Shown here piece after piece: positions 1 to 7,694 of a stretch of DNA of 64,000 nucleotides. The number at the start of each line of letters is the position of its first letter. Position 1 is the first letter of the stretch. The position numbers and the translations under genes were made by a program. This DNA comes from Flavobacterium micromati (GTDB taxonomy: Bacteria > Bacteroidota > Bacteroidia > Flavobacteriales > Flavobacteriaceae): positions 24,139 through 88,138 of the forward strand of contig NZ_FQWF01000014.1 in the NCBI RefSeq assembly GCF_900129585.1, read 5' to 3'. The notes beneath the pieces were generated by a model. That model made no database searches. It worked only from the letters and a program-made list of their open reading frames with translations, and was not told the DNA's origin.

Positions 1-241
1 CTTTGATAATCGTGTCGAATCTAGCGTCAGTTAAACTATTCTCAATTTTGGAGATTTGAGCCTTTTTTACACCAACCAATTGTCCTAATTGTTCTTGTGT
101 TAAGTTTCTCTCTTTTCGAATTTGTTTGATTGTTTGACCTATTAAATCGATTTTTAACTCGTTTTCAAAATTATCTCTATTTGTGGTTCCTTTTTCTCCA
201 ACGAATTTATCTGTCACTTCATCTAAACTGTATGTTTTCAT
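1..241 (-). CDS. HigA-like XRE antitoxin, C-terminus beyond window edge
   Basis: This is the N-terminal 80 residues of a helix-turn-helix protein; the gene runs off the left edge. After a 30-residue leader the segment IGQTIKQIRKERNLTQEQL followed by VGVKKAQISKIEN is a classic Cro/C1 (XRE) helix-turn-helix, so the protein should bind DNA. It starts 4 bases after the stop of the toxin gene upstream (246-584), the toxin-first order typical of higBA modules. By family knowledge it neutralises the toxin and represses its own promoter. The C-terminal part, where the antitoxin would contact the toxin, is not visible. Confidence 0.85.
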   Translation of the reverse strand, partial: MKTYSLDEVTDKFVGEKGTTNRDNFENELKIDLIGQTIKQIRKERNLTQEQLGQLVGVKKAQISKIENSLTDARFDTIIK

Positions 242-245
242 AATC

Positions 246-584
246 TTATTCTTTTTCGTTAAAATATTTTATTCTTAATGACTCCGCCTTTTCAATTTCT
301 ACTTTTGGAGTTTTATCTGTTTTTTTTATAATACCATGAGTAGAAATGACAATCGTATCTTGTTTATCTGATCTATCCCAAAAAGCAAATAACCTTAAAT
401 ATTGCTTATTGTATAGAGTTCTAAATTCCCAAATTTCTCCATCAAGTTTTTTAAATAATTCCTTGTCATTTACAGTTCTGGATTTCCAAATATTGTAGAG
501 TATCTTTTCTTTGGATTTTTGGTCTAAGCTTTCCAAAAACTCTATAACAGGTTCAAGAAATTCAACTTTAAATTTATAGTCCAT
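246..584 (-). CDS. HigB/RelE-family toxin (Gp49-like)
   Basis: A 112-residue protein of the phage-derived Gp49/HigB type. Members of this fold are ribosome-dependent mRNA endonucleases. The features that support the call are the FLESLDQKSKEKILYNI helical region, the KKLDGEIWEFRTLYNKQYLRLFAF core strands and the late VISTHGIIKKTDKTP segment, which match the family in order and spacing. It is the first gene of a two-gene operon with the XRE protein at 1-241. Toxin activity is inferred from family and pairing. The gene looks intact, unlike the two toxin genes in the island at 28.5 and 32.7 kb. Confidence 0.85.
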   Translation of the reverse strand: MDYKFKVEFLEPVIEFLESLDQKSKEKILYNIWKSRTVNDKELFKKLDGEIWEFRTLYNKQYLRLFAFWDRSDKQDTIVISTHGIIKKTDKTPKVEIEKAESLRIKYFNEKE

Positions 585-670
585 TTTATACCCGTCTTAA
601 TTTTTAATAAAGATAAAAGTTTCCTATTTAAGAAACAAATTTTGTTGGAATTTTGGGTCGGCGCATTAAT

Positions 671-885
671 AAGTAAAAGAAATCAAGATAAAAACCATTC
701 TCATTTTACTGCAAAAAAAAGAGGCGTTCTTGCCTCTTGTAATCGTTCGGATAATTTTACGATAACTCTATAAGTGTTGACGGCATGTAACTTCTTCCAG
801 CTTGTCAGCCGCGGAGGATTCAACCGCGGGTTCATTGTTCGTTCGCCTTGGCGAACGCAACGAAATCATAGCTGTTGTTGGCAGT
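671..885 (-). repeat. Cassette-boundary-like repeat, copy A
   Basis: A structured non-coding element that lies just after the 3' end of the DUF3761-like gene and before higB. Its first half (671-764) is about 95 bp long and nearly identical to 2805-2898. Its second half (783-885) shares short blocks with 2917-3036: TTCCAGCTTGTC, GAGGATT-AACCGC and TAGCTGTT. It also contains a perfect hairpin, GTTCGCC-TT-GGCGAAC, near 840-856, and a CCGCGG pair flanking a 9-base loop. The placement after each gene block resembles recombination-site repeats of gene cassettes, but no integrase is visible, so the function is inferred. Confidence 0.6.
713..738 (-). terminator. Rho-independent terminator inside repeat A
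   Basis: Perfect 7-bp stem AAGAGGC / GCCTCTT with a 6-base loop, followed on the minus strand by eight T residues. It would end transcripts of the DUF3761/protease block before higBA. Confidence 0.8.
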
Positions 886-887
886 TT

Positions 888-1088
888 TTATTCCCACCAA
901 TATTCGTATTTCCAATTTCTAACGCCATTATGATGTGAACAAGTTCCACTTCCTGTCGAATAAGAAGTAGTGCCATCTCTGCAATTTGCACCTATTCTTT
1001 TACGAGAACCACAAGTATATAATGAAAGTAAAATAACAGCGATTAAAATAAAACATCCAAAATTCGATTTGCTTTCCTTTTCTTTCAT
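888..1088 (-). CDS. Small membrane-anchored DUF3761-like protein
   Basis: A 66-residue protein with one hydrophobic segment (about residues 11-26) and a short cysteine-containing tail. The tail holds GANCRDGTTSYSTGSGTC followed by SHHNGVRNW, which matches the Cys-rich signature of DUF3761 (CRDGT, then a CSHH-GGV-like block). The family function is unknown. The gene starts 5 bases after the stop of the serine protease gene and is probably co-transcribed with it. The protein is either a lipoprotein-like or N-terminally anchored peptide facing the periplasm; the sequence does not decide. Confidence 0.6.
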   Translation of the reverse strand: MKEKESKSNFGCFILIAVILLSLYTCGSRKRIGANCRDGTTSYSTGSGTCSHHNGVRNWKYEYWWE

Positions 1089-1093
1089 AGAAG

Positions 1094-2173
1094 CTATTCT
1101 TCATAAAACTTTTTCACTTCGTTTACGGGAACGCCAAAGCTAAAACTTTGACTATCTGTAATTTTCGCAAAATTAACTCCAACTAAATTTCCCCATTTGT
1201 CAACAATTGGACTGCCACTTGAACCTTCTAATGTTGGAATTGTATATAAAATTCTTTCGCCATCATTTTCTTGACTGATTTTTCCACTTGTAAATTGAGA
1301 TTTAATTCCTTGTTTTGTATTTGCTAAAGAAAAACCACGATTAAAACCAATCATAAAAACGTCTTCGTTTATTTTAATTGGATTTTTTATGTTACGTTCT
1401 TTATTTTTCTCTGGATTTTCTAATATGTTTGGATTATTGTCTTTAAAATTAAAGATAAATTTAGGTTTGGTATTAAATGATTTATTTTTTGTTTGTATTA
1501 GAGCTAAATCAATTTTTTCATTTTCTGAAGTTTTTACAACTACACATTCTTGCAAATCATCTAATTCAGTTACGTGAGTGTCATTATAAGCAATACCTAA
1601 TTTGTGAATTATTAATTTAGAAGTAGCACTTGATAAATCAATATTTTCAATACTTTGGTATAATTCTGCCAAAATGTTTTTTTCATTTATTACAAAGTCA
1701 TAACGTTTTTCAAAATTCTGCTTCTCGTAATAATCCATCTGGTCAGAATATTGATAATACGTTGACTTTATTTGGTCGATTGTATCGTTATACATTCTAA
1801 CGTCATAAAAAATAGTCGATTTTGCTTTTTCATAAAAATTAACTAATTCTATTTTGTAATTCTCGTCTTTATGATTTACAACGTGATTATTTGTAATAAT
1901 TTCGCCACTTTCGGAAACAACAAAGCCTGTTCCTGTAGAAAAGGATAAATTATTAAGAATTTCTTCTTTTGAAAAAAAGAGTTTTTTTTCAGTTCCAGGA
2001 GAATAATAATAAATTGAATTACCTGAATAAACTTCGTAATAATATTGGCTTGCAATTAACACTACGCTACTTTTATATTTGTCAAATATTTTTTCAGGAG
2101 TTTCTGGTTCAATAACTTTATTGCAATTAATCAAATTTAGAATTACAATAAATAAAAATAGCTTTTTAATCAT
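1094..2173 (-). CDS. Trypsin-like serine protease lipoprotein
   Basis: A 359-residue lipoprotein with signal sequence and lipobox LINC (Cys17). The mature part is a chymotrypsin-fold protease. The catalytic histidine lies in TGTGFVVSESGEIITNNHVV (about residues 82-101), the aspartate probably in KIDLALIQTK, and the serine in LEGSSGSPIVDKWGNLVG, the standard GxSGSP block of trypsin_2 / DegP-type enzymes. Unlike DegP it has no PDZ domain. A roughly 120-residue insert separates His and Asp. It is followed by the DUF3761-like peptide and preceded by a secreted protein. Substrate unknown; being next to TIR and toxin genes makes a defence role possible but unproven. Confidence 0.85.
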   Translation of the reverse strand: MIKKLFLFIVILNLINCNKVIEPETPEKIFDKYKSSVVLIASQYYYEVYSGNSIYYYSPGTEKKLFFSKEEILNNLSFSTGTGFVVSESGEIITNNHVVNHKDENYKIELVNFYEKAKSTIFYDVRMYNDTIDQIKSTYYQYSDQMDYYEKQNFEKRYDFVINEKNILAELYQSIENIDLSSATSKLIIHKLGIAYNDTHVTELDDLQECVVVKTSENEKIDLALIQTKNKSFNTKPKFIFNFKDNNPNILENPEKNKERNIKNPIKINEDVFMIGFNRGFSLANTKQGIKSQFTSGKISQENDGERILYTIPTLEGSSGSPIVDKWGNLVGVNFAKITDSQSFSFGVPVNEVKKFYEE

Positions 2174-2218
2174 AAATTAAATAATTAAGGTTAATGAACA
2201 TTTTTTAAAGAAAAATCA

Positions 2219-2632
2219 TTAGTAATACCAAATGATTTTATTTTTAAATTCAATTATTAAACTAGATTTGTCAAAAGAAAGGTAAATGTTAACACCCGTA
2301 TTAAATCCAGTAGAGAAAAAATGGCTACCTTCATAAAGCTTTCCATTCATTTTTATATTATTTAAAGTTGAAACGAATACATAATAACCTTTTTGGTTAC
2401 TATCTCCGTATATTTCAATAATCGGACTATTTTTAACCTCTGTGGCTTTTATTATTTCTACTTGATAATTGCCTTTTTTATTTGAGATTTCTTCATACTT
2501 TTTATTTCCGCTTTGGTCGATGTAACTTGCAGATTCATCTCTAGTATGAAATGTAAGATTTTGAGGATAAGAAATTTGACAAAAACATTGGATTGAAATT
2601 AAAAAGAAAGCGAGGAAGAAATAAATTTTCAT
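2219..2632 (-). CDS. Secreted protein of unknown function
   Basis: A 137-residue protein with a clear N-terminal signal peptide (MKIYFFLAFFLISIQCFCQ, cleavage probably before ISYP). The mature region is beta-rich with no motif I recognise. It lies 45 bases upstream of the protease lipoprotein on the same strand and probably shares its transcript. It might be a substrate, inhibitor or partner of that protease, but nothing in the sequence proves this. Confidence 0.65.
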   Translation of the reverse strand: MKIYFFLAFFLISIQCFCQISYPQNLTFHTRDESASYIDQSGNKKYEEISNKKGNYQVEIIKATEVKNSPIIEIYGDSNQKGYYVFVSTLNNIKMNGKLYEGSHFFSTGFNTGVNIYLSFDKSSLIIEFKNKIIWYY

Positions 2633-2804
2633 AATTTTTTATTTAAATGATTTAATAAAGAATGTTATTTTTTGTCTTTAAATTGGTTTTGATACTTGAT
2701 TCTGCGGTAAAATTGCCTACAAAGGCAGTAGGTCTAAAAACCTCCAAAGTTATCAAAACACTCTAACTATTTGGTAAATATAGTTGATTTGTCGTACAAT
2801 AAAA

Positions 2805-3036
2805 AGTAAAAAGAAATCAAGATAAAAACCATTCTCATTTTACTGCAAAAAAAAGAGGCGCTCTTGCCTCTTATAATCGTTCGGATAATTTTACGATATC
2901 TTCATAAAATTGGTGGCTTATAATCGGTTCCAGCTTGTCCATTATAGAGGATTTAACCGCAGGTTGATTACTGCGCGCGTTCACTGTCGCTCAAATGTTG
3001 GCTTTTCAAGCCCAACAAATCCTTAGCTGTTATTTG
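2805..3036 (-). repeat. Cassette-boundary-like repeat, copy B
   Basis: Second copy of the element described at 671-885, lying between the TIR gene and the next block. The 2805-2898 half differs from copy A at only a few positions. The 2917-3036 half is more diverged but keeps the same conserved blocks and an own hairpin (GTTGGGCTT-GAAAAGCC-AAC-like arms near 2997-3025). The two copies bracket a 2.1 kb block of three genes. Confidence 0.6.
2847..2872 (-). terminator. Rho-independent terminator inside repeat B
   Basis: Same 7-bp stem AAGAGGC / GCCTCTT as at 713-738 with loop GCTCTT, followed on the minus strand by a run of eight T. It would terminate the TIR gene transcript. Confidence 0.8.
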
Positions 3037-3051
3037 TAGATCTTATAAAAT

Positions 3052-3789
3052 TTAAATCACGATCAATTTATCACTTACAAGTTCTGCAAGTTTTGAGGCA
3101 ATGTTTTCCATTGAATCTTCTAGTGTACTTAATCCGCTTCGAGAACCTAACAATGGACTTTCATCTCGTAATTCTTCAAAGGTAGTTTCATGAACTATTG
3201 GAACTAATAAATCCCGCGCAAGTAAAGCGGATAATTCTTTGTCTGCTATACCTTCATTTTTGATTCTTTCTAAAAATTTAGGAGTTACCAACACAATACC
3301 AACTTTTGACCTTGCTAAACCTTTATCAATTTCGCGCAGTAATGAAGAACCTATGATTACATCTTTTTCGCTGAACCAAACGGAAACTCCTTTCAATTCA
3401 AGTAAGTCATGTAAATCTTTTGCTGAGCCTTTTCTGTCGTCCCAAGCGTGACAAAGAAATACATCTCTAAGATCTTCTTTTACGACTCGCTTTTCTACAT
3501 TTTCTCTAACAGGAGTAAGGGTTTTTACTTCTGCCGGAGTATAATATATTGGTGAAGTTGACCTAGACCAACTTGGTTTAATGGTTCTTCCTTTACTAAC
3601 ATTATAATTACCTCTCGAAGTTGAACTACTACCGTTACTGCCGCTACTACTAGAAAATCTTGAAGAATTGTATGAGTCATAATTCGATGAATATGAACTG
3701 TAACCTCTTGATTTATATCGACAAACTGGGCAATTTTCTGCTGCGCTGGCAGAATTATGACCTCTAATTGGTGCTGTACATCTTGACAT
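3052..3789 (-). CDS. TIR-domain protein with zinc-binding-like N-terminus
   Basis: A 245-residue protein in three parts. Residues 1-30 hold C4, H11, C20 and C23 (CTAPIRGHNSASAAENCPVC), a possible metal-binding knuckle seen at the N-terminus of other bacterial TIR proteins. Residues 28-80 are a Ser/Tyr/Gly-rich low-complexity linker. Residues about 107-240 are a TIR domain: DVFLCHAWDDRKG, then VSVWFSEKDVIIGSSLLREI, then KVGIVLVTPKFL. Glu153 sits where the catalytic glutamate of NAD-cleaving TIRs is expected. Many bacterial TIR proteins consume NAD or make signalling nucleotides during phage defence; activity here is inferred. No sensor domain or adjacent effector is obvious. Confidence 0.85.
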   Translation of the reverse strand: MSRCTAPIRGHNSASAAENCPVCRYKSRGYSSYSSNYDSYNSSRFSSSSGSNGSSSTSRGNYNVSKGRTIKPSWSRSTSPIYYTPAEVKTLTPVRENVEKRVVKEDLRDVFLCHAWDDRKGSAKDLHDLLELKGVSVWFSEKDVIIGSSLLREIDKGLARSKVGIVLVTPKFLERIKNEGIADKELSALLARDLLVPIVHETTFEELRDESPLLGSRSGLSTLEDSMENIASKLAELVSDKLIVI

Positions 3790-3996
3790 AGTAAAATTTT
3801 ATTCAAATTTATAAAAATTTTATCAAAAAATTCTTATTTTTTTCGGGTTTTTAATACAATTACTCTTAACTTGCATATCGGCTCCACTGATTAGCAATCT
3901 CTTCCCAAATATAGAAATAATAATTTTATTACAAAACATCAAGATGCTTTTTTGCTGTTCTCACGTCAAGTAGGGTAGATCATACTCGTTTCGCAT

Positions 3997-4110
3997 GAGG
4001 GATGGAAGTGGAAATCCTTTTATGTAGCCCCGAATTTTCGGGACTACATAAAAGATTGCAGCGCACAGCCCGACCTAGCTGTAACTCCCGACCATTCGGG
4101 AGTGACAGCT
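3997..4110. repeat. Flavobacterial intergenic REP-like element, copy 1
   Basis: Non-coding element with block GATGGAAGTGGAAATCC, a long hairpin (TTTTATGTAG...CTACATAAAA around 4017-4053), block ATTGCAGCGCACAGCCCGAC, and a second hairpin with arms ACTCCCGA / TCGGGAGT (4077-4110). Related copies are at 19510-19572 and 59446-59595. I recognise the GATGGAAGTGGAAA/TTGCAGCG pattern as a common intergenic element of flavobacterial genomes. Confidence 0.6.
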
Positions 4111-4121
4111 GGGTCATGCCC

Positions 4122-4156
4122 AAAAAAAATCCCTCTTGAAACTCAAAAGGGATTTT
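4122..4156 (-). terminator. Terminator of hflX
   Basis: Stem AAAATCCC / GGGATTTT with a short inner TTGA/TCAA pairing, followed on the minus strand by a run of eight T. It lies 22 bases past the hflX stop. Confidence 0.75.
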
Positions 4157-4177
4157 CTAAATTATAAAACAATTTAA

Positions 4178-5428
4178 TTATTCGGCGTCGTTATCTTCTT
4201 TGTCTTCTTTCTCGATCGCATCTTTGTAATCAGGATACAAAAATTTATTGTAAGGAAAACGGGTGATGTGAATTTGCCTCACCGCTTCATAAATCCGTTC
4301 TCTAAATTCCTCGAAATTCTCTTTATTAGTGGCTGAAATGAACAACGCATTTTCTTGTCCCACTCTATTCATCCAAGTCGATTTCCACTCTTCTAGTGTA
4401 TAATGTCTTGGTGTTTTTTCGGTCATTAAATCATCTTCGTCTATGGTCAAATGTTTGTAAGCATCAATTTTATTGAAAACCATAATCACTGGTTTATCAT
4501 TAGCTTTAATGTCCAGTAATGTTTGATTTACCGATGCAATATGATCTTCAAATTCAGGATGCGAAATATCAACAACGTGCAATAGTAAGTCGGCTTCGCG
4601 AACCTCATCCAATGTACTTTTAAACGAATCTACTAATTGTGTTGGCAGTTTTCTGATAAATCCTACTGTATCCGAAAGCAAGAAAGGTAAGTTTTTAATC
4701 ACCACTTTTCGAACTGTTGTGTCCAAAGTAGCAAAAAGCTTGTTCTCTACAAAAACGTCACTTTTACCCACTGCATTCATCAAAGTCGATTTCCCAACAT
4801 TAGTATAACCCACTAAAGCCACACGAACCATAGCACCGCGATTGCTGCGTTGTACGCCCATTTGCTTGTCAATGGATTTTATTTTGTCTTTCAATAACGC
4901 AATTCTATCGCGTACAATACGTCTATCGGTTTCAATTTCCGTTTCTCCAGGTCCACGCATTCCAATTCCTCCTTTTTGACGTTCTAAGTGCGTCCACATT
5001 CCGGAAAGTCTTGGCAATAAATATTGACATTGCGCCAGCTCTACTTGCGTTCTCGCATAAGACGTTTCAGCACGCTGCGCAAAAATATCAAGTATAAGGT
5101 GCGTTCTATCTAGAATTTTACATTCGGTAAGTATTTTGGAAATATTTTTTTGCTGTGATGGCGATAATTCATCATCAAATACTAAAGTCGAAATATCGTT
5201 TTCTTTAACAAACTGATGAATTTCTTCAATTTTTCCTGTTCCTACAAAAGTCTTAGGATTTGGACGTTCCATTTTTTGCGAAAAGCGTTTTACCACTTGG
5301 CCTCCAGCGGTAAAAGTCAAAAACTCCAATTCGTCTAGGTATTCATTGAGTTTCTCTTCACTTTGATTTTGAGTTACAATACCTACTATGGCCGTTCTTT
5401 CGAAATTTATTACTTCTTTTTCTAACAT
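4178..5428 (-). CDS. hflX: HflX ribosome-associated GTPase
   Basis: A 416-residue GTPase that binds the 50S subunit and splits or rescues stalled ribosomes in the family members studied. The N-terminal HflX domain (about 1-195) ends with the family signature GIGMRGPGETEIETDRR. The G domain follows: P-loop GYTNVGKST, switch region TLDTTVRK, DTVGFI, and NKID. The C-terminus is acidic (EDKEDNDAE). Length and order match canonical HflX. A TAAATTTG box 17-24 bases upstream of the start gives a likely promoter, and a terminator lies downstream, so it is probably monocistronic. Confidence 0.97.
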   Translation of the reverse strand: MLEKEVINFERTAIVGIVTQNQSEEKLNEYLDELEFLTFTAGGQVVKRFSQKMERPNPKTFVGTGKIEEIHQFVKENDISTLVFDDELSPSQQKNISKILTECKILDRTHLILDIFAQRAETSYARTQVELAQCQYLLPRLSGMWTHLERQKGGIGMRGPGETEIETDRRIVRDRIALLKDKIKSIDKQMGVQRSNRGAMVRVALVGYTNVGKSTLMNAVGKSDVFVENKLFATLDTTVRKVVIKNLPFLLSDTVGFIRKLPTQLVDSFKSTLDEVREADLLLHVVDISHPEFEDHIASVNQTLLDIKANDKPVIMVFNKIDAYKHLTIDEDDLMTEKTPRHYTLEEWKSTWMNRVGQENALFISATNKENFEEFRERIYEAVRQIHITRFPYNKFLYPDYKDAIEKEDKEDNDAE

Positions 5429-5444
5429 ATTTTTGAATAAGTCG

Positions 5445-5452
5445 CAAATTTA
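5445..5452 (-). promoter_or_regulatory. Putative -7 box of hflX
   Basis: TAAATTTG on the minus strand fits the Bacteroidota TAnnTTTG -7 element. I do not see a matching TTTG at the usual spacing, so this is tentative. Confidence 0.4.
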
Positions 5453-5921
5453 AGGATTTGTAAGTGACTTTTCTATTTAAAGCAACAGTTATAACAGTAA
5501 TTTATGTAGTATCGTTACATTTAAAATAGAGTCAAAGTAAATGACGAATAATTTAAAAAAACGTAGAGCCAATCCGTTCGATTTTAGATTTATACAGTAA
5601 TAGCCGTTTTTGAGTAGGCGAAACAATGCTGTAGAAACCATTTGCTTTTAAAACTCCACCCTCGCAACGAAGAAAACTTCATTTACCTAACTATTCCTTT
5701 TTATAACCAAAAATAAGTGGTTATTTGCAATTTTTTTTTATAGTATTCTCATACCATTTATGTTTCGAATTTACTGTTAAAAAGAATTGAAATTTGTCAG
5801 GTAGAGCACGTCTTAATGATTGTAATCAATCACGAAACGTTGTTTGTAAGTCGTTTGTAATCTCGACTGCGCTCGATTCAATAAAAACAGGATAGTAATT
5901 TCAAAGATTTTCTGGTATTAG
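5453..5921. other. Intergenic region without recognisable gene
   Basis: About 470 bases between hflX and a Gfo/Idh/MocA gene. All frames are broken by stops. A short CTCGACTGCGCTCGATTC block near 5863-5880 looks like a dispersed flavobacterial repeat fragment. Nothing else is supported. Confidence 0.6.
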
Positions 5922-7037
5922 TTAAATAAAAGTGGCCGCTTTGGTTGCGGCTTCGGCTAATCGCAACGAATTTACAGCGTTATCTTCAGTGATTATTCTA
6001 CTGTGCGATTTGTCTTTAATCCATTGCCATTGATCTGTAATCATTGCAATAACAATTTCTTCATAACGGTTCGCCTTTTCAGCAGTAGTTCCATAATCAA
6101 TCGTTACAAATTCATCAAAAGAAATAGCTTTAAAGTTCCCCATTGATTCTTGCTTTTCTTGCTCAGTTAAGTTGTGCTGCTTTACACTACAATCTCCGAG
6201 TTTACTTTCTAAATCTATCCGTTGTTGATGAGATAATAAAGCATTAATTCTCATTTTTACAGGAACCCATTCAAAAAGCGTGATATCTCCTTTTTCAAAT
6301 TGTAAGCGCAATTCTTGACGGTCTAAAATTTTTGGTTGGTTAAAGCCATGATAAAAATTCACAAAACTGTCTCTGTAACTCACGGTTGCCTGAACGCGAT
6401 CTACTATTTTTTGTGAAACATTTGGCCGCTGCGATTGTATTGCGTTTACTAGCTTACCAGCACCCAACCAACCTTCGAACATATCAAAAAAGTGGACTCC
6501 ATGTTCTATAAAAATACCTCCGCTTTTAGTTTCGTCCCAAAACCAATGTTCCTTTGATAATTTTTCGTCACTAGCATAATTTTCAAAAAAACCATGTAGA
6601 AATTCTCCCAAAACGTTCTCTTTTATTATTTCATCGACCATCTTGTAAAGTGGATTGTATCGTTGCATCAAATTGACTACATATAATAGTTCTTTTGATT
6701 TTGAATACGCTGCTAATTCTTCTGCTTCCTCCGATTTTATGGCGGCAGGTTTCTCGCAAATCACATGTTTCCCTGCTTCAAGGGCTAATTTTGACTGCGA
6801 ATAATGTAAAAATGGAGGCGTTGCAATGTAGATAAGATTTATTGTATCGTCTTGCAGCATGTCCTGATAATTTAGATACACTTTTGCATTTAAATCACTT
6901 GCTGTTGATTTCGCAGCCACTTCATCAATATCTGAAACGGCAATTATTTTTATTCCTTCTACTTTTAAAAATGATTTTGCAGCAAAATTAGCAAAACCAC
7001 CAGCGCCAAGAATTCCTATGTTTAATTTACTGTTCAT
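5922..7037 (-). CDS. Gfo/Idh/MocA family oxidoreductase
   Basis: A 371-residue NAD(P)-dependent sugar oxidoreductase. The Rossmann fold starts at once (IGILGAGGFANFAAKSF), with AVSDID at the end of beta 2 and the family catalytic block CEKPAA, whose lysine acts in hydride transfer in the family. ESGIFIEHGVH-type residues (SGGIFIEHGVHFFDMFEG) follow in the C-terminal domain. It lies downstream of GH130 on the same strand, with the remains of another gene between. A role in converting a released sugar or sugar derivative fits, but the substrate cannot be read from sequence. Confidence 0.9.
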   Translation of the reverse strand: MNSKLNIGILGAGGFANFAAKSFLKVEGIKIIAVSDIDEVAAKSTASDLNAKVYLNYQDMLQDDTINLIYIATPPFLHYSQSKLALEAGKHVICEKPAAIKSEEAEELAAYSKSKELLYVVNLMQRYNPLYKMVDEIIKENVLGEFLHGFFENYASDEKLSKEHWFWDETKSGGIFIEHGVHFFDMFEGWLGAGKLVNAIQSQRPNVSQKIVDRVQATVSYRDSFVNFYHGFNQPKILDRQELRLQFEKGDITLFEWVPVKMRINALLSHQQRIDLESKLGDCSVKQHNLTEQEKQESMGNFKAISFDEFVTIDYGTTAEKANRYEEIVIAMITDQWQWIKDKSHSRIITEDNAVNSLRLAEAATKAATFI

Positions 7038-7127
7038 ATTATTTATTTATAAAATTCCATTATTTTGTAAATTTGAAATCAGATTAACGTTGGTTTTACC
7101 GCGAAATATTTTCTTTAATTTACAACG

Positions 7128-7694
7128 TTACAAGTAAGATATTACCGTTTCGTTGACATAATATTTTCCGTTTTTAAATACTATTTTAGAACCGGCTGGA
7201 AGTTCAACAATTAAGCGGGATGATTCCCTTGGGATTATCATTTTACTTGATTTATAAACGTTTTTTATTATAACTTCGTGTGTTATAGCATCGTATAAAT
7301 CTATTTTTTCCGTATTTTTAGTTTCATAGGTTACTGTTTTCTCCTCTTCGTTTGGATTGTACAAAAGAAAAGTAGGATAAGCCTGTCCGCGATAAAAATC
7401 AGTAGCTAAGCAGTCTAATTTTAGAATTTCGGGAACATCTGTTTTTGCGATAATTGCGCCTGCAATTCCTACGTGTCCGCTCCCATAAACACTAAATTGA
7501 GAAACATCAGGATTACCTGCTATCCAGTTTGGGCCATCGCCTATTGCAATCGGAGCTTTTAAATTTTCGTGTTTTTTAGCCACGATGTAAGCATAAAAAG
7601 GCATTAAAATTTTATAATATTATTTGTCGTTTTACTTTCTTAATAATTCTAATGAAAAATCTTTGAACCTAATTCTTGCCAAATTTTCTATCAT
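7128..7694 (-). pseudogene. Collapsed carbohydrate-cluster gene (C-terminal remnant)
   Basis: The open part (7128-7604) encodes 158 residues without a signal peptide. IAIGDGPNWIAGNPDVSQFS and the following VYGSGHVGIAGAII through LDLYDAITHEV look like the C-terminal region of a much larger protein of about 700 residues that I recall from carbohydrate clusters. Upstream, an ATG at 7694 overlaps the GH130 stop as ATGA, which suggests coupled translation, but it reads only 20 codons (MIENLARIRFKDFSLELLRK) before a stop, in the same frame as the tail. The simplest reading is an internal deletion that left head and tail. A short intact gene is the alternative. Confidence 0.5.

Noticed and set aside
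3525..3806. A 93-codon frame overlapping the TIR gene on the same strand.
   Set aside because: It is an alternative frame of the Ser/Tyr-rich linker of the TIR gene, with no independent support.
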